The notes beneath the pieces are model-generated. The model was given only the letters and a program-made list of their open reading frames with translations. It had not been told where the DNA came from and did not search any database. A program made the position numbers and the translations under genes. Source: Methanosarcina siciliae T4/M (GTDB taxonomy: Archaea; Halobacteriota; Methanosarcinia; Methanosarcinales; Methanosarcinaceae). From it: 64,000 nt of DNA. The stretch is from positions 3,596,001-3,660,000 of the forward strand of contig NZ_CP009506.1 of assembly GCF_000970085.1 (NCBI RefSeq), written 5' to 3'. Shown here piece after piece: positions 8,988-17,889 of this stretch; the first letter of the stretch is position 1, and every line of letters begins with the position of its first letter.

Positions 8988-9125
8988 ATGGGGATTTTAT
9001 CTATTTTCCATCTGAAATGCAAATATTCTTCATCATGCTCCCAATTCCTGCCTAAAGGCAAATACTGTGAGGGGCTCGATTATCCCAAATGCGGGATATT
9101 TTTAAAACGAAAAAGGGATAAATAA
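8988..9125 (+). CDS. Small four-cysteine protein, 45 residues
   Basis: A gene short enough to be missed by standard callers. The ATG at 8988 is preceded by GGGGGG (8975-8980) with a 7-base spacer, a very strong ribosome-binding site for this genome. The protein has four cysteines (C11, C17, C27, C35, pattern C-x5-C-x9-C-x7-C) with aromatic residues between them (KYCEGLDYPKCG) and a basic tail (LKRKRDK). That arrangement suits a small zinc- or iron-sulfur-binding domain, possibly nucleic-acid binding, but this is inference. It ends before the T-rich stretch at about 9160-9240. Confidence 0.6.
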   Translation: MGILSIFHLKCKYSSSCSQFLPKGKYCEGLDYPKCGIFLKRKRDK

Positions 9126-9282
9126 ATACTTTATTAAAATCAGAGTTTAATGCCGGGACTGATAAATTTGCTTTCTTATCTTTTCACTTTTTTATCTTCT
9201 CACTTAATTACTTTCTTAATTTTTATGTTTAGAGAGGTTTATTTCCCCCTATAATTTATATATTACTTCTGGAGTTGGTTTT

Positions 9283-10116
9283 GTGGCCTGTACGAAGGCT
9301 TTCAAATTTATATTTCTCATTATTTTTCTAGCCTCTCTGGTGGCAGGCTGTTTGGATACTGGCAGCCTTAATGGCGAGCTTGTCAGTGATGATGTGAATA
9401 AACTGCTGCCTGAGGAGACGGTTCCGGGAGAAGAGTTGAATGCTGAAGATGTAAACCTTACCGATAGCATTGAAACCGCAGATATTGTTACTTCCTCAGC
9501 CATCCCAGAAGTGCCCACGTATTCCGAAGAGAATTCAGGCTTCGTTTATCCCAGAGAATACAGGATCCTCTCCCTGAACTTCAAGAGAGCTATAGGTACA
9601 GGAGAGGAACGGATAAGAGAAGAAGTTTTCAATATCACAGGAAAAACTTCGGGATACAATATGGAAGATGCCTGTGACGTTTACAATTACGTAAACAGAC
9701 AATGGGACTACAGGTATGACAAAAACGCCGAGTTTTTCTTCGGGGCATCCCAGACAATCGACAGCGGATATACGGGAGACTGCGACGACTACTCCATTGT
9801 CATGTCTGCCCTGCTGGAAAATATGGGCTTCAATACAAGGGTAGTTACGGCATATAACGAGTCTTACGGGCATGCTTATCCCGAACTTTACATAGGAGAC
9901 GACATGGAGACGGCTTACGCCATACTGGATTATATCGCAGAGCGGTATCCTTATGCCGAAAATGTCTGGTACTCGGAAAGAGAGCTTGAAGACAGACAAA
10001 CGCAGTACTGGCTCAACTTCGATTGGAGCGGGTCAAACGGGTACAGACATCCGGGAGGCGAATACTTCCGTGGGGCATATATTATATATTACCCGAACGG
10101 CCTGATCGAGTTCTGA
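9283..10116 (+). CDS. Secreted lipoprotein with transglutaminase-like domain
   Basis: A 277-residue lipoprotein starting with GTG. The signal peptide (FKFIFLIIFLASL) ends in the lipobox VAGC, so the protein is anchored at the outer face of the membrane. After an acidic linker the C-terminal two thirds form a transglutaminase-like cysteine-protease fold. Candidate catalytic residues are C167 in YTGDCDDYS, H197 in SYGHAYPELY and D247 in NFDWSG, the usual Cys-His-Asp order. Such domains in archaea are thought to act as proteases or protein cross-linkers on surface proteins. It is monocistronic, ending in a strong hairpin. Confidence 0.82.
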   Translation: MACTKAFKFIFLIIFLASLVAGCLDTGSLNGELVSDDVNKLLPEETVPGEELNAEDVNLTDSIETADIVTSSAIPEVPTYSEENSGFVYPREYRILSLNFKRAIGTGEERIREEVFNITGKTSGYNMEDACDVYNYVNRQWDYRYDKNAEFFFGASQTIDSGYTGDCDDYSIVMSALLENMGFNTRVVTAYNESYGHAYPELYIGDDMETAYAILDYIAERYPYAENVWYSERELEDRQTQYWLNFDWSGSNGYRHPGGEYFRGAYIIYYPNGLIEF

Positions 10117-10182
10117 AGCGAGAAAGATGCAGTTTTTTCTCTGCTTTTTCCCCATCCGGAGATACCTGATTAACCGTTTTAT

Positions 10183-10219
10183 CTCTCCCGGAATCCGGGA
10201 GAGAATCATTCATTTTTTC
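10183..10219 (+). terminator. Hairpin plus T-run after the lipoprotein gene
   Basis: CTCTCCCGG (10183-10191) and CCGGGAGAG (10195-10203) form a perfect 9-bp GC-rich stem with a 3-base loop, followed by a run of T at 10213-10219. The remaining gap up to 10474 contains no recognisable gene. Confidence 0.65.
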
Positions 10220-10474
10220 TCTCCCCTGCGCTGCGCAGAGTACGGACGGGCCGGCAGCCGGATAAAAAATGACCTGAAACCGACATCGCAATTGAGATAT
10301 TAATCTTTTTGGTTCTTGTTCTTACCCACTTTTTCATCTGGGAAAATGAATCTCGAATAAATTTTTATGATTAATTTTATATGGCCATACCTCCACTCGT
10401 TTAATAACAGGCTTGAATAGCAGGCAGTTCCCATAAAGGTTAAAACAGTTATCAGAGGGGGGAATTTTTCATTG

Positions 10475-10918
10475 ATGACCGATTTTGGAGAACTTGTTAG
10501 GGGAGACAGGGTAAGAGCCCATACGTCTCCTGAAATTAATGAGGCAATCGACTGCGAAATTGCAGCATCGGTCCGGTTCTATGCAAGCAAGACATATTAC
10601 GAGATTTCAAAAAGGATCGAAGAGCTGGATAATGAATGGGATATAGGACGTTTCATAGAATTTCGTGCGGGGGTAGTTTCCATAATTGGAGTAGTACTCG
10701 GGTTTAAAAAGAGCAAGAAATGGTTTATCCTGCCTTTAATAGCCGGAACTTTCCTGCTTCAATATGCCATACAGGGCTGGTGCCCTCCGGTACCCCTGCT
10801 CCGAAGGTTCGGGATCCGTACAAAACAGGAAATTGACGTGGAAAAATATGCCCTGAAAGCTCTGCGCGGGGACTTTGACAGGGTTGCTTCTCAGGAAAGT
10901 GAACCCCGCGGAGAGTAA
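10475..10918 (+). CDS. YgaP-type (DUF2892) membrane protein
   Basis: A 147-residue protein, starting at the ATG at 10475 behind GAGGGGGG (10455-10462). The N-terminal ~65 residues are soluble and charged. Two hydrophobic segments (VVSIIGVVLGF and FILPLIAGTFLLQYAI) then form the YgaP-like transmembrane hairpin, followed by the typical GWCPPVPLLRRFGIRTKQEI motif just after the membrane. In other organisms this hairpin is often fused to rhodanese domains; here it stands alone with a soluble N-terminal extension. The function is unknown. Confidence 0.75.
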   Translation: MTDFGELVRGDRVRAHTSPEINEAIDCEIAASVRFYASKTYYEISKRIEELDNEWDIGRFIEFRAGVVSIIGVVLGFKKSKKWFILPLIAGTFLLQYAIQGWCPPVPLLRRFGIRTKQEIDVEKYALKALRGDFDRVASQESEPRGE

Positions 10919-11310
10919 GCGGTCAGAGGCAGTAAAGGCTTTTAAGATTGCCGGTTATATACATGCTGGGGAAAGGAAAACAAGGTGAAGAAAAAAGCGG
11001 GGGAAGGAAAGAGTAATATGCCTGCGGATACCCGGGAACGGTTCTCACAAGAGCTTATTCCGAGCCGGTAAAAGCCCGGATCTGAAATAAGGGCATTTTT
11101 TGAAGCTTTTTTTGAAGCCTTTTTTTCTGACTTAATTTTATTCATAAAATACAGCTTTGTAGAAATTCTGTTTATTCAAAAAATATAAATGATTTATGAC
11201 TGAGGGGAGAAGGAGTTGGATTTCAGTGATTCAATAAATCTCTACCTCTGTCTGTTAGGGAGAATTCTTACAAAGCTAAAAATAGTTTCTAACTTTTTTT
11301 CCATTCTCCC
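10919..11310. other. Convergent gap, T-rich tracts
   Basis: Intergenic region between convergent genes. The run at about 11096-11130 carries three oligo-T tracts separated by GAAGC, suitable as a terminator for the plus-strand gene. No supported gene is present. Confidence 0.5.
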
Positions 11311-13242
11311 TCAATCTTTTGGTTCGTATGTAATCAGCCTTGCTGAATTCATTATCACCGGAATTGAGGAGAGTTCGTGTAATAATGCTCCGGTTATCGG
11401 GGTAAGTATCCCCGGTATAGTTAATACGACTGCCACGGAGAGGACACTAAGTGAAAAAGCAACGTTTTGCCAGATAGTCTTTATAGCTTTCCTCGAGATG
11501 TTTATGAGGTATGAAATTTTTAAGAGGTCATCGGATAGCAGTCCGACTTCTGCTGTCTCTATTGCCACATCTGTCCCCGTAAGTCCCATGGCTACCCCGA
11601 CATCAGCCGTTACAAGTGCCGGGCCGTCATTTACTCCGTCACCTACGAATATGACTTTATGGCCTTCCAGCTGTAGACGTTTTACGATTTCTACCTTTTC
11701 TTGAGGCATTACTTCGGCATGTACCTCGTCTATACCAAGGATTTTAGCTATCCGTTCCGCAACCGCTTTGCTATCCCCGGTGACCATTATCGTCTTGATT
11801 CCCAGTTTGTGAAGATCCTTAACGGACTTTTCTGATTCCGGTCTGATTTTATCCTCAAATATTAACAATCCGGCAATTTCATTGTCGATTCCCATCAGAA
11901 CGGCATTGTGTCCCGATTGAGATTGCTTTGCAATGTTTTCTTCGACTTTGTCGGAAATCGAGAAATCCAATCCGGATATTTGTTTAGGGCTGCCTATGAA
12001 GATGTTTTTTCCGCTGGTTTTAACGTTTATACCGACGCCGGATACGGATTCAAAAAATTCGGGGTCCGGAACCGGGAATCCCTTTTCTTCTGCGGCTCTT
12101 ACAACAGCTTTTCCAAGCGGATGCTCGCTAAATTTTTCTGCGGTAGCTGCCAATAACAACAGATCGTTTTCATCGTTGTTTTTCAGGGGTATGATTCCGG
12201 AAAGCTTTGGTTCCCCGTGGGTCAGTGTCCCTGTTTTATCAAAAATAACGGTATCTATCCCGGCCATGGATTCTACGGTAGCTCCTTTTTTAATGAGGTT
12301 GCCCCTTAGCGCTGCGTTACCAACCGAGGCTACCAGTGCCGTAGGGGTAGCAAGTACCATTACGCACGGGCAAAAGACGATTAGCATGGTTATTGCTCGT
12401 GTCAGGTCCCCACTCCACCACCAGAGCAGGCCGCCTAAGATAATTGCAGTAGGGGTGTAGACCTTAGCATGCCGATTCAGGAGCCTTTCTATTTTTGGCT
12501 TCTGAGTCTGCGCTTCCTCAATCAAACGGTGGATTTGTCCGAGAGTCGTTTCTTTTCCTACTTTGGTGGCCAGTATTTCCATTGCTCCCGTTTCGTTAAG
12601 GGTTCCTGCAAAAACCGTATCTCCGGATTGTTTCTCAACAGGCAGGCTTTCTCCGGTAATAGCAGCCTGATTTACCGAAGCAGTACCTGAAAGGATGGTT
12701 CCGTCAACAGCAATCCGTTCCCCGGACTTTACCAGAATCGTATCTCCGACCTGGACATCTTCAAGCGAAACTACAATATCATGTCCGTCACGTCTGACAG
12801 TGACTCTGTCAGGCAATAGTTTTGCCAGAGATTCAAGCGCCTTTCCTGCTCTCGCGGAAACAAGTTCTTCCAGCATACCCCCCAGAAGCAAAAGCACGGC
12901 TACGACAGCAGCAGCTGAATACTGCCCGATGGCAATAGCAGCAATTGTTGCGATGGTAACGGGGATATCAGCCGTAAAGTCTCTTTCTTTAACCCCCTGG
13001 TAAGCAGACCACCATATAAATGATGATCCGATCAATGCGGATAATAGATATAACCAGTTACCCTCATCCGTAGAATTGCTGTCTGAAAGCATATTTTGCG
13101 GATAAGCAACTATTGCTATTATCAGAATAAGCCCGCTTGCCATAGTGAATAACGTTCCGGGATCAAGTAAAAAATCCCGGTAACGGGTAATAAGGCTCCG
13201 GATATTCTTTTCTTTTGAATTTTTGTAAGCGTTTTCCGTCAT
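11311..13242 (-). CDS. Heavy-metal P1B-type ATPase
   Basis: A 643-residue metal-exporting ATPase, counted from the ATG at 13242 (a TTG four codons earlier is possible). It has an N-terminal pair of membrane helices, an actuator domain with TGESLPV, the ion-binding CPC motif in FCPCVMVLATPTALV (C291-P-C293), phosphorylated D335 in DKTGTLTHG, the HP motif in SEHPLGKAVV, and the hinge GDGVNDGPAL. The C-terminal membrane pair contains HELSSIPVIMNS. There is no N-terminal cysteine-rich metal-binding domain, so it is shorter than CopA or ZntA. The CPC motif fits copper, zinc or cadmium, while the His-Glu in the last helix resembles Zn/Co pumps, so I leave the metal open. Monocistronic. Confidence 0.93.
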   Translation of the reverse strand: MTENAYKNSKEKNIRSLITRYRDFLLDPGTLFTMASGLILIIAIVAYPQNMLSDSNSTDEGNWLYLLSALIGSSFIWWSAYQGVKERDFTADIPVTIATIAAIAIGQYSAAAVVAVLLLLGGMLEELVSARAGKALESLAKLLPDRVTVRRDGHDIVVSLEDVQVGDTILVKSGERIAVDGTILSGTASVNQAAITGESLPVEKQSGDTVFAGTLNETGAMEILATKVGKETTLGQIHRLIEEAQTQKPKIERLLNRHAKVYTPTAIILGGLLWWWSGDLTRAITMLIVFCPCVMVLATPTALVASVGNAALRGNLIKKGATVESMAGIDTVIFDKTGTLTHGEPKLSGIIPLKNNDENDLLLLAATAEKFSEHPLGKAVVRAAEEKGFPVPDPEFFESVSGVGINVKTSGKNIFIGSPKQISGLDFSISDKVEENIAKQSQSGHNAVLMGIDNEIAGLLIFEDKIRPESEKSVKDLHKLGIKTIMVTGDSKAVAERIAKILGIDEVHAEVMPQEKVEIVKRLQLEGHKVIFVGDGVNDGPALVTADVGVAMGLTGTDVAIETAEVGLLSDDLLKISYLINISRKAIKTIWQNVAFSLSVLSVAVVLTIPGILTPITGALLHELSSIPVIMNSARLITYEPKD

Positions 13243-13560
13243 TGTATCTACCAAACAAATTAAATTCTGATATTTTAATAGCTATAAATATGGGTAACAT
13301 AAAACAATTGCGATTTAATACTAAATATGAAAAATCAACTTTATTTGTGTTAAGTCAACTCAACTTTGGTTTGTACATATCCTGCAGTGAGCTCTGGGTA
13401 TCAGGCGGAAATGAAAAACTGAAAGCTCAGGCGGAAATTAAAACAGAACACTGAGAGTTAGCTTGATTGTGGATACTTAACATCGGAATAATTATAGCAA
13501 CTATGGATTTGGTTCCGATCTCTCAAAACTTTCTCCCGTTGTTTCTTTTTTTCAAAAAGG

Positions 13561-13574
13561 TTATATCATATAAA
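13561..13574 (+). promoter_or_regulatory. Candidate TATA box of the cfb operon
   Basis: TTATATCATATAAA, a good archaeal TATA-like element 118 bp upstream of the cfbA ATG, predicting a leader of about 90-100 bases that contains the palindrome at 13616-13632. Confidence 0.4.
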
Positions 13575-13615
13575 TCCTAACTATGTTAATCTCATAGATG
13601 TTACAAATTCGAAGA

Positions 13616-13632
13616 ATTGTGTTAAACACAAT
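13616..13632. promoter_or_regulatory. 17-bp perfect palindrome upstream of cfbA
   Basis: ATTGTGTT-A-AACACAAT, two perfect 8-bp arms around a single base, placed between the presumed promoter and cfbA. A nearby direct repeat TCCGAATAA (13632-13640 and 13647-13655) adds to the structure. The position suits an operator or a structured mRNA leader. No regulator can be named from sequence. Confidence 0.5.
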
Positions 13633-13691
13633 CCGAATAAACATAGTCCGAATAACCGCTTTAAGTTTAGATTAAAAATGAGGTTTTAAAA

Positions 13692-14084
13692 ATGACTGAG
13701 AAACTCGGAATCCTGGCCATCGGCCACGGGAGCAAGCTTCCTTACAACAAGGAAGTAGTCAGCCAGATCGCAGATTACATCGCCCAGAAGCACAGCGATG
13801 TCGTTGTCAGAGCAGGGTTTATGGAAAACAGTGAACCGACCCTGGAAGAAGCAATTTCAGGCTTTGCAGGTACAGGTGTAACAAAGATTGCAGCAGTACC
13901 GGTCTTCCTGGCCTCGGGTGTCCACATCACAAAGGATATCCCCGGAATCCTAAGTCTGGACGAAAAAGGCTGTGGAACTCTTAATATCGATGGAAAGGAC
14001 GTTCCTCTCTGTTACGCAAAGCCCCTCGGCGCCGACGAACTGATTGCAGACCTCGTTTTCAAAAGGGTTCAGGAAGCCCTGTGA
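13692..14084 (+). CDS. cfbA: Sirohydrochlorin nickelochelatase
   Basis: A 130-residue small chelatase (CbiX-S type, active as a dimer) that inserts nickel into sirohydrochlorin, the first committed step of coenzyme F430 synthesis; the same enzyme can insert cobalt in vitro. The metal-binding histidines are visible as H12 in AIGHGSKLP and H78 in LASGVHITKDIP. The C-terminal half is the usual alpha/beta chelatase fold (DVPLCYAKPLGAD). It is the first gene of the cfbA-E-D-C-B cluster, and CfbB then amidates the nickel-sirohydrochlorin. The ATG follows a GAGG-like site (ATGAGGTTTTAAAA). Confidence 0.95.
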   Translation: MTEKLGILAIGHGSKLPYNKEVVSQIADYIAQKHSDVVVRAGFMENSEPTLEEAISGFAGTGVTKIAAVPVFLASGVHITKDIPGILSLDEKGCGTLNIDGKDVPLCYAKPLGADELIADLVFKRVQEAL

Positions 14085-14110
14085 TTTAAGGCTCAGGGTC
14101 CGGTATTATC

Positions 14111-15529
14111 ATGGGCCTGTTCCGGAAGAAGCTCGCCGTGCTTGACCTGACCCACGGCGGGATTCCTATCGCAAAAAAACTCACAGCTCTGGGAAATGAG
14201 GTTTCCGGAGTAGACGTTTACGGAACCGTGGATCAGGCGCTGCTCGGGGAGCTTGAGGAAAAGTACGGCATACGCTGTTCAAAAACTCCTCTCCCCGTGT
14301 CAGAGTTCGATCTTCTGATAGCGCCCGTACACCTGGACCCTGCCTATCCCATGCTTACGGAAGCCAGGTCCGAAGGAAAAACTGTTCTCTCACACCACGA
14401 AACAGTAGGACAAATCCTGCAGGCCGACCCCAGGCTTTCGGATATCAAAATAGTTGAGATAACAGGCGTAAAAGCAAAAACAAGCACAGCGTCTCTACTC
14501 GCCGACATGCTTTCCCGCAACTTCAAGGTCGTGCTCCATACCTCTCGCGGGCTTGAAGCCTGGAAAGAAGGCATTCCTTTTCTTATTCACAGGGGCCTGA
14601 GCATTACTCCGGGAAGTATCCTGACAGCCATTGAAAAAAGCTTTGAGTCAGGAATCCGGCCTGAATTCTTCATCTTTGAAATTTCTATAGGAGCTACGGG
14701 TACCGCTGACCTTGGGATCCTGACAACCCTTTCCCCTGATTACGGGATTGCAAACAACACTTCCCTTGCAAGCGATGCAAAACTTCAGCTTGTCCTGAAC
14801 GCCAGGCCCGGGAGCACCCTTCTTCTCAATGCCGGGGCAGAAAAAGCCCTTGAGGCTGCGAAAGGGAGTCGGGCAAAAGTTCTAACCTTCAAGGACCCTC
14901 TTTATGCAGAGACTCAGGTAAAGCTGTCTGATGCTCCCGATTTTGTTTTGGAAACCGCATTCGGGACTGAGAAAGACTCGATCCTTCATTTTCTCCGCAG
15001 AGAGGAAGAGCTTTTTTCAGTTTCCCTGTGTCCGGGATATAACAGTTCGGCATACAGGACAGCTTTTGTTGCAGCATCTGCAGCCGCTCTCGAACTAGGG
15101 GTTTGCCGGGAAGCTGTTGTTTCGGTGCTTGAAGAGTTCAGGGGACTTTCGGGCAGGATGCAGGAAAAGGAGCTTAACGGGGTTGCCCTGGTTGATAACT
15201 CCAATTCCGGAATGGACATCCTTTCTGCAGAAAAAGCTCTTGAATACGCTCTCCTGAAGAAAAAGGACGAAAAAAAGGGAAGTATAATCCTTGTCCTGGG
15301 AGAAGAAGCCTCTCAGGTTTGTGAAGGTCTGCCTCCTGTCTCAGTGCAGGGGTTTTTAGAAAAGTTCGGTACGAAGTGCAGGCATATTATACTGGTGGGT
15401 GAGAGAATGAAAGCAGTAGCTGCTGAAAATGTCTCTTATGCAGGCAGCCTTCAGGAAGGGCTCCAGAAGGCTTCGGAACTTGCAGGCGCAGAAGACATGA
15501 TTCTCTCATCAGTGAAATGTTTCCGTTAA
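14111..15529 (+). CDS. cfbE: Coenzyme F430 synthase (Mur-ligase-like)
   Basis: A 472-residue ATP-dependent ligase related to MurC-F. It closes the last (carbocyclic six-membered) ring of F430 by activating a propionate side chain of seco-F430. The N-terminal domain is Rossmann-like (LAVLDLTHGGIPIAKKLTAL). The central ATPase region carries GVKAKTSTAS at residues 119-128, a variant of the Mur P-loop GxxGKT/S in which the second Gly is Ala. C-terminal regions include GLSGRMQEKEL and VLVDNSNSG-type motifs (ALVDNSNSGMDILSAEKAL) typical of Mur ligases. It lies 26 bp after cfbA and is certainly cotranscribed with it. Confidence 0.93.
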   Translation: MGLFRKKLAVLDLTHGGIPIAKKLTALGNEVSGVDVYGTVDQALLGELEEKYGIRCSKTPLPVSEFDLLIAPVHLDPAYPMLTEARSEGKTVLSHHETVGQILQADPRLSDIKIVEITGVKAKTSTASLLADMLSRNFKVVLHTSRGLEAWKEGIPFLIHRGLSITPGSILTAIEKSFESGIRPEFFIFEISIGATGTADLGILTTLSPDYGIANNTSLASDAKLQLVLNARPGSTLLLNAGAEKALEAAKGSRAKVLTFKDPLYAETQVKLSDAPDFVLETAFGTEKDSILHFLRREEELFSVSLCPGYNSSAYRTAFVAASAAALELGVCREAVVSVLEEFRGLSGRMQEKELNGVALVDNSNSGMDILSAEKALEYALLKKKDEKKGSIILVLGEEASQVCEGLPPVSVQGFLEKFGTKCRHIILVGERMKAVAAENVSYAGSLQEGLQKASELAGAEDMILSSVKCFR

Positions 15530-15815
15530 GTAATGTCCCCAACGATGATCTTGTTCCTTCGAAAATCCTCTTTCCGGCTCTGAAATACCGGCAAGAATTT
15601 CGGGTCTGGCTGAGGACTTTTCTCCGGAAATTTATGATACAATTTTATACAGGGTCTTCCAATCTGTATTCGTTTCCATTGCTTGTTTAACTTTCAACTT
15701 ATCCCGCTTCCGGATACCTTCTTCCAGTTCAGGCGGGGTTTACAGTCCTGCGAGATTCCGGAATCTCCCGGGTAAAACCCGTATCACATTCGTATAATCA
15801 AAAAGAGGATTCGTA
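15530..15815. other. 286-bp spacer inside the cfb cluster
   Basis: An unusually long spacer between cfbE and cfbD. It contains inverted GC-rich stretches (GGGTCTTCC, CCGGAATCTCCCGGG) but no reading frame with coding character. It may hold a second promoter for cfbD-C-B. Confidence 0.4.
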
Positions 15816-16928
15816 ATGGCTCAAAAAGAGATCTCAATCATTCACCCCCGCCCGAGTTCGATCGTTGCGGCTCTTTATACCCTAAGGGATTTAAACGTTG
15901 ATGTTGCAATCCTGCACGGTCCCCCCGGCTGCTCCTTTAAACATGCAAGGCTGCTTGAAGAGGACGGGATCCGTGTGGTCACCACGGGGCTTGACGAGAA
16001 CAGCTTTGTTTTCGGTGGGCATGACCGGCTTGTGGAAGTTATCAACAAGTCAATCGAACTCTTCAACCCTAAAATCCTGGGGGTTGTCGGCACCTGCGCC
16101 AGCATGATTATCGGAGAGGAAATGCACGACGCCGTGCTTGAAGCAAATCCGGACATCCCGGTTATCGAAGTCGAAGTGCATGCAGGCTACCACAACAACA
16201 CAAGAGGCGTGCTCTTTGCCCTCGAATCGGCCCTTGATGCCGGGATAATTGATTATAAAGAATTCGAACGCCAGGAATACCTACTTTCGAAAGCCACAGA
16301 GGTCGAAAAGAGGTATGGAGCTGCAAGCAAGGAGTACCTTGCCCCTTCCAGGGGCGATCTCAAATATAAGGTTGCAAAGCGATTGGTGGAGCTTCTTAGG
16401 GAAGGCAAGAAAGGGCTCGTCATAATGAACGCCAAGAAAGAAACCGGCTACATGTTTGCAGACATCACCCTTGCGGTAAATGAGGTTGCATCCATGCTCG
16501 GGAAAAAGGAAAACCTGGTCAATATGGCAAACATCGACCCCGAACTCGGGCTTCCGCGGGTCAGGCAGCATGCCGAATTCATTATGCGGGACTTCATAGC
16601 CCACGGGGTTGAGATCCATGAAATCATCGGTGGCATGGATGAGTATCCTATAGCCGGGGAAAAGGTCAGCAAACTTATCAAGGAAAAATACAGTGATTAC
16701 GATTTTGCGGTTATCACGGGCGTTCCTCATGCAATCCCCATGGAGAACCTGCAGCACATGGAACTGGTCTCGGTTACTAACGGGCCAAGACAGGTCCTGC
16801 CCTTAAAAGAGATGGGGCACGAGCATGTCCTGGTTGAAATCGACCTCCACCCAAAAACCCTCGGAGTCAGCAAAATCGTGGAATCCGAGTTCGGAGCCAC
16901 ATTAAGGGAAGTTGCAAAGGAAACCTGA
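15816..16928 (+). CDS. cfbD: Ni-sirohydrochlorin a,c-diamide reductive cyclase, catalytic subunit
   Basis: A 370-residue NifD/NifK-like protein. Together with CfbC it performs the six-electron reduction and lactam-ring closure that turns Ni-sirohydrochlorin a,c-diamide into seco-F430, a nitrogenase-like reaction. Iron-sulfur ligand cysteines are visible at HGPPGCSFKH (C39) and VGTCASMIIG (about C98). The protein is a single subunit and much shorter than nitrogenase NifD, as expected for CfbD, which acts as a homodimer. GAGG precedes the ATG. The reductase partner cfbC is 104 bp downstream. Confidence 0.95.
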   Translation: MAQKEISIIHPRPSSIVAALYTLRDLNVDVAILHGPPGCSFKHARLLEEDGIRVVTTGLDENSFVFGGHDRLVEVINKSIELFNPKILGVVGTCASMIIGEEMHDAVLEANPDIPVIEVEVHAGYHNNTRGVLFALESALDAGIIDYKEFERQEYLLSKATEVEKRYGAASKEYLAPSRGDLKYKVAKRLVELLREGKKGLVIMNAKKETGYMFADITLAVNEVASMLGKKENLVNMANIDPELGLPRVRQHAEFIMRDFIAHGVEIHEIIGGMDEYPIAGEKVSKLIKEKYSDYDFAVITGVPHAIPMENLQHMELVSVTNGPRQVLPLKEMGHEHVLVEIDLHPKTLGVSKIVESEFGATLREVAKET

Positions 16929-17032
16929 AAGGAAAAGTGTCAGGGCAAAAGCCGGGATTCGGATAAAGTAGAATCGTCAGGATAAAATCAGGGAACAATA
17001 CAGGAGAATTTAGATCACGGGAGGAAGATCCT

Positions 17033-17830
17033 TTGAAAAAACAAAAGATCGTTGCAATTTACGGAAAAGGCGGCATAGGCAAGTCAAGTACGGCATCAAA
17101 CGTTGCAGCTGCCTGTGCGGAAACGGGGAAGAAGGTCATGATCATAGGCTGTGACCCCAAAAGCGATTCGTCCATCACCCTCCTCAGAGGCAGAAGAATC
17201 CCGACAATCCTCGACCTCCTCCGAGAGGGAGTGGATATACAGGAAAAAGATGTGGTCTTTGAAGGGTATGCAGGGGTTAAATGCGTGGAAGCCGGAGGTC
17301 CCGAACCCGGGATAGGCTGTGCAGGACGCGGAATTATCGTTGCAATCCAGAAACTTAAGAGCATTTCCGGAGACCTCCTTAAAGAACAGGACCTCATAAT
17401 CTACGATGTGCCGGGAGACATTGTCTGCGGTGGCTTTGTTGCTCCTGTCAGGAAGGGTTACGTAAATGAGGCCTACGTCCTGACCTCCGGAGAGTACATG
17501 CCCCTCTATGCGGCAAATAATATCTGCAAAGGGCTTTCCAAGATTGGGATGCCACTTAGCGGGGTTATCTGCAACTCAAGGAATGCAAGCCGGGAAGAAG
17601 AGATTGTCGGGAAGTTTTCCGAGGAAATCGGAAGCCAGCTGATGGCTTTCATCCCGAAGCGGCAGGTGGTGCAGGACTGCGAAAGGGATGGTTATTCCGT
17701 TATGGAAAAAGCTCCGGACTCCGACATTGCCGAGGTCTACCGCCAGCTCGGAAAAGCAATCCTTACAAACGAAAAGAAGGTCATGGCATCCCACCTGAGC
17801 GATGAGCGGTTAAGGGAAATGACAAAGTAA
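17033..17830 (+). CDS. cfbC: Ni-sirohydrochlorin a,c-diamide reductive cyclase, NifH-like reductase
   Basis: A 265-residue ATP-dependent electron donor to CfbD, homologous to nitrogenase iron protein. The P-loop is GKGGIGKSSTA (residues 11-21). Two cysteines, in GIGCAGRGII and in PGDIVCGGFVAP, ligate the [4Fe-4S] cluster shared by the homodimer, and switch II lies in YDVPGDIVCGG. The start is TTG at 17033 behind GGGAGG (17020-17025). CfbC is distinguished from a true NifH by its place in the F430 cluster and by the absence of nifDK nearby. Confidence 0.94.
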   Translation: MKKQKIVAIYGKGGIGKSSTASNVAAACAETGKKVMIIGCDPKSDSSITLLRGRRIPTILDLLREGVDIQEKDVVFEGYAGVKCVEAGGPEPGIGCAGRGIIVAIQKLKSISGDLLKEQDLIIYDVPGDIVCGGFVAPVRKGYVNEAYVLTSGEYMPLYAANNICKGLSKIGMPLSGVICNSRNASREEEIVGKFSEEIGSQLMAFIPKRQVVQDCERDGYSVMEKAPDSDIAEVYRQLGKAILTNEKKVMASHLSDERLREMTK

Positions 17831-17889
17831 ACCGGAATAACTACCTGTGCTACAGTAAACGGAGAAAACAGATAAGGGGTATTGAGAGT

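Noticed and set aside
10942..11145. Minus-strand 67-codon frame between convergent genes
   Set aside because: No ribosome-binding site; Lys-rich start derives from the oligo-T tracts.
11216..11704. Plus-strand open frame over the P-type ATPase end
   Set aside because: It is antisense to a clearly conserved gene and has Ser/Thr-rich shadow composition.
17033..17830. Nitrogenase iron protein (nifH) instead of cfbC
   Set aside because: It sits inside the F430 cluster between cfbD and cfbB, and there is no nifDK, so the F430 reductase role is far more likely.
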